A stretch of DNA of 11,239 nucleotides, taken from positions 39,028 to 50,266 of the forward strand of contig DGXE01000041.1 in NCBI GenBank assembly GCA_002395525.1, read 5' to 3'. Source of the stretch: Ruminococcus sp. UBA4240 (GTDB taxonomy: Bacteria > Bacillota > Clostridia > Oscillospirales > Ruminococcaceae). How positions within the stretch are numbered: the stretch's first letter is position 1; the number at the start of each line of letters is the position of its first letter. The position numbers and the translations under genes were made by a program. This document shows, one piece after another, positions 1 to 5,512 of the stretch. Under the pieces are notes generated by a model. It had not been told where the DNA came from. It saw only the letters and a list, made by a program, of their open reading frames with translations, and did no database searches.

Positions 1-96
1 GACAAGATGTCCCACATTTCCACCGGCGGCGGCGCATCCCTTGAATACCTGGAGGGCAAGGTACTTCCCGGCGTGGCTGTTATAGCTGACAAGTAA
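1..96 (+). CDS. pgk: Phosphoglycerate kinase, C-terminal end (partial)
   Basis: The open frame enters from the left edge and gives the last 31 residues of phosphoglycerate kinase, the glycolytic enzyme that transfers phosphate between 1,3-bisphosphoglycerate and ADP. The diagnostic piece is the C-terminal sequence with the motif SHISTGGGASLEYLEGK followed by LPGV, which is nearly invariant in bacterial PGK and holds the nucleotide-contacting glycine-rich loop. It ends at a TAA stop. The family is cytosolic and about 400 residues long, so more than nine tenths of the gene lies outside the window. A hairpin follows the stop, so the next genes may be a separate unit. Identification is firm from the motif alone. 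Confidence 0.95.
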   Translation, partial: DKMSHISTGGGASLEYLEGKVLPGVAVIADK

Positions 97-117
97 AGCC
101 AGAACATGATCGCATTA

Positions 118-144
118 CAGGCAACAGGCTATGCTTGTTGCCTG
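118..144 (+). terminator. Hairpin downstream of pgk, weak terminator
   Basis: A perfect 9-bp inverted repeat, CAGGCAACA (118-126) and TGTTGCCTG (136-144), encloses a 9-nt loop 22 nt after the pgk stop. There is no clean T-run directly behind it; the nearest T-rich stretch is at 158-171. It may end or process the pgk transcript, but it is weak as an intrinsic terminator. A second small inverted repeat (160-166 with 172-178) lies just before the next gene. Confidence 0.5.
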
Positions 145-188
145 CTTGCTGATTGATTGCTTTTCTCCTTTAGAAAAGAAGTGTATTT

Positions 189-626
189 ATGATTATCCAT
201 GATTATAAGATAGATGACTGCAAGAACTGCGATTTTTCCAATTCCAAGGTGGAGGATTCCAAGTTCTGTGCAACCACCGTGACCTCCTGCGATATGTCAG
301 AGATGACCATATCAAAGAGCAACCTATATTCCCTCCAGCTGGAGAACTGCCTTATAGATGATGGCTCCATAAGGAATGCGGGGATGGAGAGAGCTACCTT
401 TGACGATGTATCCATGTCAAGCCTCACTATGTCCAACGGGGATATCATCAGGGGACAGTTTGATTCAGTGGATCTGTCAGGTGCAAAGTTCACCGGCTGC
501 GACCTTTCCGGAGCGGAGATATCGAATTGCAGGCTTGACAATCTCTCCATCAAGTCCAGCCAGGTATCGGGGGTAACAATAGACGGCATACCCCTGAAGG
601 AGCTGCTTGAAAAGTATTACAGCTAA
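189..626 (+). CDS. Pentapeptide-repeat protein
   Basis: A 145-residue protein made almost wholly of five-residue repeats of the A(D/N)LXX type. The clearest run is near residues 97-125 (DLSGA, KFTGC, DLSGA, EISNC, RLDNL, SIKSS); degenerate copies go back to about residue 10. Such repeats fold as a right-handed four-sided beta helix. A short tail (VTIDGIPLKELLEKYY) probably caps the helix; many small Firmicute pentapeptide proteins have a similar tail. There is no signal peptide or membrane segment, so it should be cytosolic. Some family members (Qnr, MfpA) mimic DNA and protect gyrase, but most have no known role and nothing here points to gyrase. The start is ATG with a modest AAGAAG 9 nt upstream. 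The next gene begins 22 nt after the stop, which suggests co-transcription. Family call firm, function unknown. Confidence 0.85.
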   Translation: MIIHDYKIDDCKNCDFSNSKVEDSKFCATTVTSCDMSEMTISKSNLYSLQLENCLIDDGSIRNAGMERATFDDVSMSSLTMSNGDIIRGQFDSVDLSGAKFTGCDLSGAEISNCRLDNLSIKSSQVSGVTIDGIPLKELLEKYYS

Positions 627-648
627 ATCAATGACATAAGGTGAGAAT

Positions 649-1425
649 ATGAACAGAGGTATTACATCTGCACTGGCTGCGCTCATGATGCTTGCCCTTA
701 CAGCCTGCTCCTCCGTGCCCGCAAACAAGGTCAACTCCGCTGATGACCTGACGGGGAAGTCCATCGGGGTACAGCAGGGCACCACAGGGGATATATTTGC
801 CTCCGATGTGGAGAATGCCAAGGTCATGCGCTACAACAAGGGCGCTGATGCAGTGGCAGCTCTCAAGGATGGCAAAGTGGATGCGGTCATAATTGATGAG
901 GAGCCTGCAAAGGTCTTCATCAGCGGTGATAAGGGGCTGCGCATACTCGATGAGAGCTTTGCGGTGGAGGAATACGCCATTGCTGTTTCCAAGGATAACG
1001 AAGAACTTCTCAATGCACTCAACAGCACTCTCTCCCAGATGCAGTCAGACGGTACTCTTGACACTATCCGGAGCAACTGGATAGGGGATGAAACAGGAAC
1101 ACATCCCTACATAACACCCGAGGGGACGGATCATAGCAAGGGCACCCTTACTATGGCGACCAATGCGGAGTTCCCCCCATACGAATCCCTCAGCGGGGAG
1201 GCAGTTGTGGGCATAGATGTTGACATCATGCGCTGTGCCTGTGACAGAATGGGGATGGAGCTGCAGATAGAGAACATGGATTTTGATAAGATAATCCCGG
1301 CTGTCATGGATGGCACCGCAGATGCGGGTGTAGCAGGGATAACTGTCACCCCCGAAAGGGAGGAGAAGGTGGATTTTACCATTCCGTACACCACATCCAC
1401 TCAGGTGATAATCGTCAGAAGCTAA
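649..1425 (+). CDS. Circularly permuted amino-acid-type solute-binding lipoprotein (SBP_bac_3 family)
   Basis: A 258-residue extracytoplasmic binding protein for a polar amino acid or similar solute. A hydrophobic signal ends in the lipobox LTAC (Cys20), so it should be a lipid-anchored surface protein. The mature part has the family's two halves in reversed order. Residues 27-146 match the usual C-terminal half (DDLTGKSIGVQQGTTGDIF, KGADAVAALKDGKVDAVI, DEEPAK, then the closing helix ending TLDTIRSNWIG). A linker follows at about 147-165. Residues 166-258 match the usual N-terminal half: TLTMATNAEFPPYE, the signature GIDVDI at 188-193, ITVTPEREEKVDFTIPY at 231-247, ending in QVIIV at the interlobe crossing. 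Each half occurs once, so this is a permutation, not a duplication or truncation. No permease or ATPase gene is adjacent, so it serves a distant transporter or a sensing role. The start has AAGGTGA upstream. Confidence 0.9.
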   Translation: MNRGITSALAALMMLALTACSSVPANKVNSADDLTGKSIGVQQGTTGDIFASDVENAKVMRYNKGADAVAALKDGKVDAVIIDEEPAKVFISGDKGLRILDESFAVEEYAIAVSKDNEELLNALNSTLSQMQSDGTLDTIRSNWIGDETGTHPYITPEGTDHSKGTLTMATNAEFPPYESLSGEAVVGIDVDIMRCACDRMGMELQIENMDFDKIIPAVMDGTADAGVAGITVTPEREEKVDFTIPYTTSTQVIIVRS

Positions 1426-1473
1426 GGCACGGCTCTGACCCTATGGATTTTGTTTTACGATAGCGGTGATACT

Positions 1474-2013
1474 ATGTCAAATGATTTTTATGCGGAATAT
1501 ATGGTGACCAAGCGTCCCTCCGGCGGGGACACGGTAAAGAAGGTGCTGCTGGCATTAGCCATGCTCCTTGTGAGTGCAGTGCTGTTTCTGATCTTCTTCC
1601 CTGTGGGGATACTGCTCATATTCCTGGTGTTCTACGGCGGATATTACCTGTTTACCGGGCTTTACACCGAATATGAATACATTATCACCAACGGCACCCT
1701 TGATGTGGACAAGATAAGCGGCAAGCGCAGCAGGAAGCGCCTTATCTCCGCTGACATAGCAAAGTTCGAGAGGTTCGGTCTGCTTTCCCAGGCGCCCGAT
1801 GCCCCGGACGGCGCCACCACCGTGCTTGCCTCCTCCAACGATGGTGCCACCGAATACTATGCGGATTACAAGCACAAGTCCGGGGGCATGGTGAGGCTTA
1901 TCTTCACCCCCAATGACAAGATCATCGACGGCATAGTGATGTTTCTGGAGCCCCGCATGAGGATCGAAGTTAAAAGGGCATTGCAGAATTCAAGAGCACA
2001 GGCTGATGAATGA
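1474..2013 (+). CDS. Two-helix membrane protein with soluble C-terminal domain (DUF6106-like)
   Basis: A 179-residue protein with two adjacent hydrophobic helices at about residues 22-42 and 43-63, then a soluble domain of about 115 residues. The tight hairpin, with a lysine-rich stretch before the first helix (KKV), suggests that both termini face the cytoplasm. The region after the helices (EYEYIITNGTLDVDK, then a basic KRSRKR patch and FERFG) resembles a PH-like beta domain seen in small conserved Clostridial membrane proteins; I believe the family is DUF6106 but cannot check. ATG at 1474 is preferred over a TTG at 1450 because CGGTGAT lies just upstream and the N-terminus NDFYAEYM is typical. 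It lies 48 nt after the binding-protein gene and is probably in the same operon. Function unknown. Confidence 0.7.
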   Translation: MSNDFYAEYMVTKRPSGGDTVKKVLLALAMLLVSAVLFLIFFPVGILLIFLVFYGGYYLFTGLYTEYEYIITNGTLDVDKISGKRSRKRLISADIAKFERFGLLSQAPDAPDGATTVLASSNDGATEYYADYKHKSGGMVRLIFTPNDKIIDGIVMFLEPRMRIEVKRALQNSRAQADE

Positions 2014-2067
2014 CCTTGTGCCAAAAGAAATATTCACACAAAATTCATATATTTACCGAAAAATAAC

Positions 2068-2113
2068 ATCACCCTCATGTGTATTCATTACAGAACATAC
2101 ACAGGAGGGTGAT
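2068..2113 (+). promoter_or_regulatory. Stem-loop that sequesters the ribosome binding site of the 2118 gene
   Basis: Positions 2068-2084 pair with 2097-2113 at 16 of 17 positions; the only mismatch is A2077 with G2104. The loop is 12 nt. The 3' arm contains the strong Shine-Dalgarno sequence GGAGGGTGAT of the gene starting at 2118, so a folded mRNA would hide it. Only a TTTTC follows, so it makes a poor intrinsic terminator, although it could trim the upstream transcript. I infer translational control or insulation from read-through translation. Confidence 0.6.
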
Positions 2114-2117
2114 TTTC

Positions 2118-2477
2118 ATGGATGTGATAATTGCAATGCTTATGACCATAGCAGGACTTGCCCCGATGTCAGCGGAGGTGACGGAGACAGCGGATGCAAA
2201 AGTCATGTGTCCGTCCCCGGTTGAGGATGCTGGCAAATATATCGTTATCCCCAGGGGGTGCGGCTATTCGGGCTATGCCACAGACAAGGGCATTTTCACA
2301 CTGTCTGAGGACCACGACAACAGGGAACGGCTGTATTTCAAAGCCACCGCTCCGGGTAAGGACACCATCGTCATCACCTATACCGACGAGCAGGGGAGCC
2401 GCTTTATGCAGTATATCGTCCGTGCCGATGAGGATCTTGACACAGAGCTGCTGGAATGTACCATGCTGTATGAATGA
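2118..2477 (+). CDS. Small putative secreted beta-rich protein, unknown
   Basis: A 119-residue protein I do not recognise. Residues 1-19 (MDVIIAMLMTIAGLAPMSA) are hydrophobic and could be a signal peptide or anchor, although the usual N-terminal lysine or arginine is missing. Residues 40-104 have alternating hydrophobic residues and a KATAPGKDTIVITYTDEQG stretch, which reads like an Ig-like or cystatin/chagasin-like beta sandwich; the chagasin motifs are not clearly present. Three cysteines (31, 48, 113) could form a disulphide outside the cell. The start is ATG 2118, preceded by the very strong AGGAGGGTGAT, rather than an upstream GTG. That site is buried in a stem (2068-2113). The gene is convergent with the deacetylase gene, and its transcript should end at the hairpin at 2546-2583. 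Confidence 0.65.
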   Translation: MDVIIAMLMTIAGLAPMSAEVTETADAKVMCPSPVEDAGKYIVIPRGCGYSGYATDKGIFTLSEDHDNRERLYFKATAPGKDTIVITYTDEQGSRFMQYIVRADEDLDTELLECTMLYE

Positions 2478-2506
2478 GGTGCGCCCGATAGGTATGGGTG
2501 CGTATC

Positions 2507-3145
2507 TCAGTCGTAACGTCCGTTTTTGAGTATATTGGTGTATATGCGTTCTCCGCCGGCAACAGGGAGAACGCCTTTTTTTTCAAACAGTGCAGTGAGG
2601 GTGACAAACTCAAAGCCCCTTGACAGAAGGTCAGGGATGATGGTGTCAAGCGCCTCCACCGTCTTTACATTGCCCTTTGCATCGTGGAGGAGGATGATCA
2701 CACCGTCCTCCGCCTTTTCTGTTATCATCTGCGCACGCTCCTTAGCGGATACCTCGTCCATCCAGTCGTTGGCGCCTATGCCTGCGATAAAGGGCATGGG
2801 GACAGCTTTGCACATGGTGTCATTGACCGCAATGTAGGGCGGGCGGAAGAAGGCGGGGGTGTGCCCCGTGAGCCTTTGGATAATGGCAGTGGTAGCCTGT
2901 ATCTCGGCTCGTACCTCCTCCTCGGTGAGGGTGGTCATGTCGCTGTGGGTCAGGCTGTGGTTGTTGATCTCGTGCCCCTCCCTGTACTCACGAAGCACAA
3001 GCCCCTCCCTTTCGGGGGTGATGTTGTTCCCGATAAGGAAGAAGGTGGCCTTTATGCCGTATCTGTCCAGCTTGTCGAGCACCGCCCCCGTCACGTCTGA
3101 GGGGCCGTCGTCAAAGGTGAGGGCGATGTATTTCTTTTCACTCAT
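2507..3145 (-). CDS. Polysaccharide deacetylase (NodB/CE4 family)
   Basis: A 212-residue metal-dependent carbohydrate N-deacetylase domain. All CE4 motifs are visible: TFDDGP at 10-15 (Asp12 and Asp13, catalytic base and metal ligand), NHSLTH at 62-67 with metal-binding His63 and His67, RPPY at 101-104, DW at 127-128 and LHD at 153-155 with the general-acid His154. Family members remove acetyl groups from peptidoglycan GlcNAc or MurNAc, or from chitin-type sugars. Unusually for a wall-acting enzyme, there is no signal peptide or membrane anchor; the domain starts at residue 5. It may therefore act on a cytosolic sugar or leave by another route. The ATG at 3145 is supported by AAAGGAG 7 nt upstream. 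A good promoter lies at 3182-3210. The last 20 codons overlap a terminator for the opposite strand. Confidence 0.92.
   Translation of the reverse strand: MSEKKYIALTFDDGPSDVTGAVLDKLDRYGIKATFFLIGNNITPEREGLVLREYREGHEINNHSLTHSDMTTLTEEEVRAEIQATTAIIQRLTGHTPAFFRPPYIAVNDTMCKAVPMPFIAGIGANDWMDEVSAKERAQMITEKAEDGVIILLHDAKGNVKTVEALDTIIPDLLSRGFEFVTLTALFEKKGVLPVAGGERIYTNILKNGRYD
2546..2583 (+). terminator. Intrinsic terminator for the 2118 gene, inside the deacetylase coding region
   Basis: A perfect 9-bp stem, GCGTTCTCC (2546-2554) with GGAGAACGC (2566-2574), with an 11-nt loop, is followed by C and eight T (2576-2583). This is a textbook Rho-independent terminator for plus-strand transcription, about 70 nt after the stop at 2477. 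It lies fully inside the convergent deacetylase gene, where the same bases encode a Lys-Lys-Gly pair region and the residues after it. Confidence 0.85.
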
Positions 3146-3181
3146 GGGTGTTCTCCTTTGCAGTGATGTACTTCTGTTCTA

Positions 3182-3210
3182 AGTATAGCAGAAAACTCGG
3201 GTTTGTGCAA
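3182..3210 (-). promoter_or_regulatory. Sigma-A promoter for the deacetylase gene
   Basis: On the minus strand TTGCAC (3210-3205) is separated by 17 nt from TATACT (3187-3182). The predicted start is near 3175, giving a leader of about 30 nt before ATG 3145. Confidence 0.65.
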
Positions 3211-3224
3211 GTGGTTTCGGGAAA

Positions 3225-3233
3225 TTATCCACA
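3225..3233 (+). promoter_or_regulatory. DnaA-box-like site
   Basis: TTATCCACA matches the DnaA box consensus exactly. It lies just upstream of the deacetylase promoter in the intergenic region shared with the SPFH operon. It is a single box with no cluster around it, so this is not an origin; it may be a chance match or a regulatory DnaA site. Confidence 0.3.
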
Positions 3234-3317
3234 GCAGGGTTGAGCAGTGCTGTTTATGCCAACAACCGGCGGAAAATTGTTCAGGTTTCGTTGAAATTTG
3301 ATACATTTCACAAAATC

Positions 3318-3359
3318 TTAACTGTTTTTTTTTTTTTTGTTAAATTTGCGTGGTAAAAT
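3318..3359 (+). promoter_or_regulatory. T14 tract and extended -10 promoter of the SPFH operon
   Basis: Fourteen consecutive T residues (3325-3338) are flanked by TTAAC (3318-3322) and GTTAA (3339-3343). Downstream, TGGTAAAAT (3351-3359) fits an extended -10 element, predicting a start near 3366 and a leader of about 48 nt. No good -35 is present; its expected place falls in the T-tract. No hairpin abuts the T-run on its upstream side, so it is not a terminator. Confidence 0.5.
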
Positions 3360-3413
3360 AGAAAAAATATAGTTTTGCTTTGGCTAATTTGAGCAAAATG
3401 TCAGGGGGCAAGT

Positions 3414-4601
3414 ATGAAAATAGCCGATATTATAAAATATGAAGGCGATAACAGCACCTTTGTGTGGAAGCACCCCTGTGAGGATTTCAACACATCATCA
3501 CAGCTTATCGTCCACGAATCGCAGGAAGCTCTGTTCTACATGAATGGTCAGGCGCTTGACCTGTTCGGACCGGGCAGACATACGCTTGAAACAGAGAATA
3601 TTCCCTTGCTGCGGAGATTCATCAACATTCCCACAGACGGCAAGACCCCGTTTCATTGCGAAGTCTATTTCATCAACAAGACTGAGCAAATGGCGATTCG
3701 CTGGGGGACAGACAGCAAGGTGCAGTATGTTGAGCCTACTTACGGCTTTCCGCTTGCTATAGGTGCGAACGGAGAAATGACCTTAGCAGTGGAGAATTCC
3801 CGCAATCTGCTGATAAATCTTGTCGGCACAGAGGTTATGCTTGACCGTCAGCACCTCATCAATTATTTCCGTGCGTTCCTGATGACAAGAGTTAAGACCT
3901 ATCTTGCGCAGGCGATGCGGAATAATGCAATCAGCATTTTTGAGATAGATGAACGGCTTGAAGAATTCTCCAAAGGTATCCATGAAAAGTTAAAGCCGGA
4001 TTTTGCCGAATACGGCATTGATCTGCGTAAATTCTTTGTGACGGGTATTGTCAAGCCTGACGGCAGCGAGCAGTATGAAAAGTTCAAGGAACTGCATTTC
4101 CGCCAGTATGCGGATATTGCTGAAGCAAAGCTCAAACAGCAGGTGGGCATTATCGAACAGCAGACAGCAGCACAGCGTATGGTGATACAGTCGCAGGCAA
4201 TGGCAACCAAACGTCAGCAGGAGGGATACACCTATCAGCAGGAGCGTGGCTTTGATGTTGCGGAGCAGGTCGCACAGAATGAAGCTGTCGGACAGTTCAC
4301 CAATATGGGCGTAGGCTTAGGGACAATGGCAGGTGTTGGCGGAGCAGTCGGCGGAGTTGTCGGTACTGCGATAGGCGGAGCAATTTCAGGAATGAACAGC
4401 CAGCCTACTCCACAGCCTGTTGCTGCGGCTAAGTGCTTTTGTGATAACTGCGGAGCTGAACTGGAAGTCGGAACATTATTCTGTGATAAATGCGGAACAA
4501 AACAGGAAGCTCCGCCGCTGAACATATGCCCTAAGTGCGGCTTTGAATTCACCCGACCGGGCAAGTTCTGCCCCAAGTGCGGGTTTAACAGGGAGGGATA
4601 G
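3414..4601 (+). CDS. SPFH/band-7 domain protein with two C-terminal zinc ribbons (YdjI-like)
   Basis: A 395-residue protein. Residues about 1-240 form an SPFH domain of the type annotated 'virion core protein' or YdjI. Marks are VHESQEALFYMNGQALDLFGPGRHTL, RWGTDSKVQYVEP, and the helical end ELHFRQYADIAEAKLKQQ leading into a Gln/Ala-rich helix (to about 285) suited to oligomer formation. A glycine-rich hydrophobic stretch follows at 299-327 and may dip into the membrane. Two CxxC zinc ribbons close it: Cys343/346/357/360 and Cys372/375/386/389. SPFH proteins form membrane-associated rings or scaffolds; in B. subtilis, YdjI acts with YdjG and YdjH in a PspA-linked membrane stress assembly. The start is ATG with AGGGGG upstream. 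The next gene begins 2 nt after the stop, so translation is probably coupled. Specific partners here are inferred. Confidence 0.88.
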   Translation: MKIADIIKYEGDNSTFVWKHPCEDFNTSSQLIVHESQEALFYMNGQALDLFGPGRHTLETENIPLLRRFINIPTDGKTPFHCEVYFINKTEQMAIRWGTDSKVQYVEPTYGFPLAIGANGEMTLAVENSRNLLINLVGTEVMLDRQHLINYFRAFLMTRVKTYLAQAMRNNAISIFEIDERLEEFSKGIHEKLKPDFAEYGIDLRKFFVTGIVKPDGSEQYEKFKELHFRQYADIAEAKLKQQVGIIEQQTAAQRMVIQSQAMATKRQQEGYTYQQERGFDVAEQVAQNEAVGQFTNMGVGLGTMAGVGGAVGGVVGTAIGGAISGMNSQPTPQPVAAAKCFCDNCGAELEVGTLFCDKCGTKQEAPPLNICPKCGFEFTRPGKFCPKCGFNREG

Positions 4602-4603
4602 CG

Positions 4604-5269
4604 ATGAAGAATAAAACTCCCTATATCGTGATTGCAATACTATTTGTCCTGTTCAATGTGACCGCATTTGCGATACCCACCGAAAAGACCTCTGTTTTCT
4701 GGATAGGCTATGTTTTTACGGTGATTGCATTTGCTGTTGTTAGCTTTGTATGGTATCTGACGATCGGTAAAAAGCAAGACCTGAAAAGCAAGCTGCTCGG
4801 CTCGTCCGTCGCATATATCAGCGCAGTTTATCTTGCGGTACAGTTTGTGGCGTTCTTAGTGTTTATGTTCGTATCCTCTGCACCGAGCTGGTGTGCAGTG
4901 CTTGTATGCGTGTTGATACTTGGAATATCGGCAATCTGCATGATAACCACCAATGCCGGCACAGAAATTATAACAGCGGCCGAAAACAAGGTCGCTGTAA
5001 AACGTCAGTTTATCAAGGATTTGCAGATCGAGGTCGAAATGCTTGCTGAAAGCGAAGCAGACGGCGAGATCAAGCAGAAGCTGACAGAGCTTGCAAAGAA
5101 GATCAGGCTCAGTGACCCGATGAGTGATCCTTCGCTGTCAGAGCTTGAAGATGAACTTGTGGGTAAGGTGTCTGCTATTGAGAGCAGTAGTGATAAGATG
5201 AGTACTATCAATGAAGCAGAAACAATGTTATTGAAACGAAATAAGAAAGTCAAGGCGTTGAAAGGATAA
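4604..5269 (+). CDS. Four-helix membrane protein with cytoplasmic helical tail
   Basis: A 221-residue protein with four predicted transmembrane helices at about residues 6-24, 31-54, 67-90 and 95-115. A charged, helix-rich tail of about 100 residues (rich in Glu, Lys, Leu and Ser; probably coiled coil at 130-165 and 175-215) should face the cytoplasm. I do not recognise a named family. Its place directly behind the SPFH gene suggests it is the membrane anchor or partner for that scaffold, in a role like YdjH or YdjG, although sequence similarity to them is not evident to me. The AGGGAGGGA ribosome site lies inside the end of the upstream gene, and the stop-to-start gap is 2 nt. The DUF1413-like gene begins 3 nt after its stop. 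Confidence 0.75.
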   Translation: MKNKTPYIVIAILFVLFNVTAFAIPTEKTSVFWIGYVFTVIAFAVVSFVWYLTIGKKQDLKSKLLGSSVAYISAVYLAVQFVAFLVFMFVSSAPSWCAVLVCVLILGISAICMITTNAGTEIITAAENKVAVKRQFIKDLQIEVEMLAESEADGEIKQKLTELAKKIRLSDPMSDPSLSELEDELVGKVSAIESSSDKMSTINEAETMLLKRNKKVKALKG

Positions 5270-5272
5270 GCT

Positions 5273-5506
5273 ATGAATGAATTAGAATGGTTGAATAAAG
5301 CTAATGATAAAATAACAACATTAGCTTCAGGAACTAAATTTGAAGTTAAAGATTTGTTTGATAGCCTTGAATGGGCAAATCTGTCTGCAAAGGAGCGTCA
5401 GGGGTTTGGCAGATATTTTTCCACAGCTTATAAAAACGGACAGATCAATAGTATTTATCGTGTCGAAGATGGAAAACGTAAGCCAAATAGATATGTTAAG
5501 GAGTAA
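5273..5506 (+). CDS. Small DUF1413-like protein
   Basis: A 77-residue soluble protein. The core, ASGTKFEVKDLFDSLEW followed by LSAKERQGFGRYFS and YKNGQINSIYRV, looks like the DUF1413 family: a short 'G-T-x-F-x-V-K-D-L-F ... W ... GR-x-F' domain found in many Firmicute mobile and accessory segments, probably a winged-helix-like fold. Function is not known. It has no signal or membrane helix. The ATG has AAAGGAT upstream, with 3 nt between the previous stop and this start and 6 nt to the next gene, so it is an internal member of the operon. The base composition turns clearly more A+T-rich here than in the two genes before it, which hints at a join between parts of different origin. Confidence 0.7.
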   Translation: MNELEWLNKANDKITTLASGTKFEVKDLFDSLEWANLSAKERQGFGRYFSTAYKNGQINSIYRVEDGKRKPNRYVKE

Positions 5507-5512
5507 TGCATT

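Noticed and set aside
649..1425. Truncated or frameshifted binding protein
   Set aside because: Both halves are complete and in one uninterrupted frame with its own lipobox, ribosome site and stop. The order is permuted; nothing is missing.
2478..2506. Deacetylase terminator in the convergent gap
   Set aside because: A short wobble-containing stem (TGCGCCC with GGGTGCG) exists but has no T-run on the minus-strand side.
3225..3233. Replication origin suggested by a DnaA box
   Set aside because: There is only one perfect box, no cluster, no dnaA, dnaN or other origin genes in the window.
3325..3338. T14 run as a terminator tail
   Set aside because: No hairpin directly precedes it; the nearest inverted repeat (TGAAAT/ATTTCA near 3291-3307) is about 18 nt away and weak.
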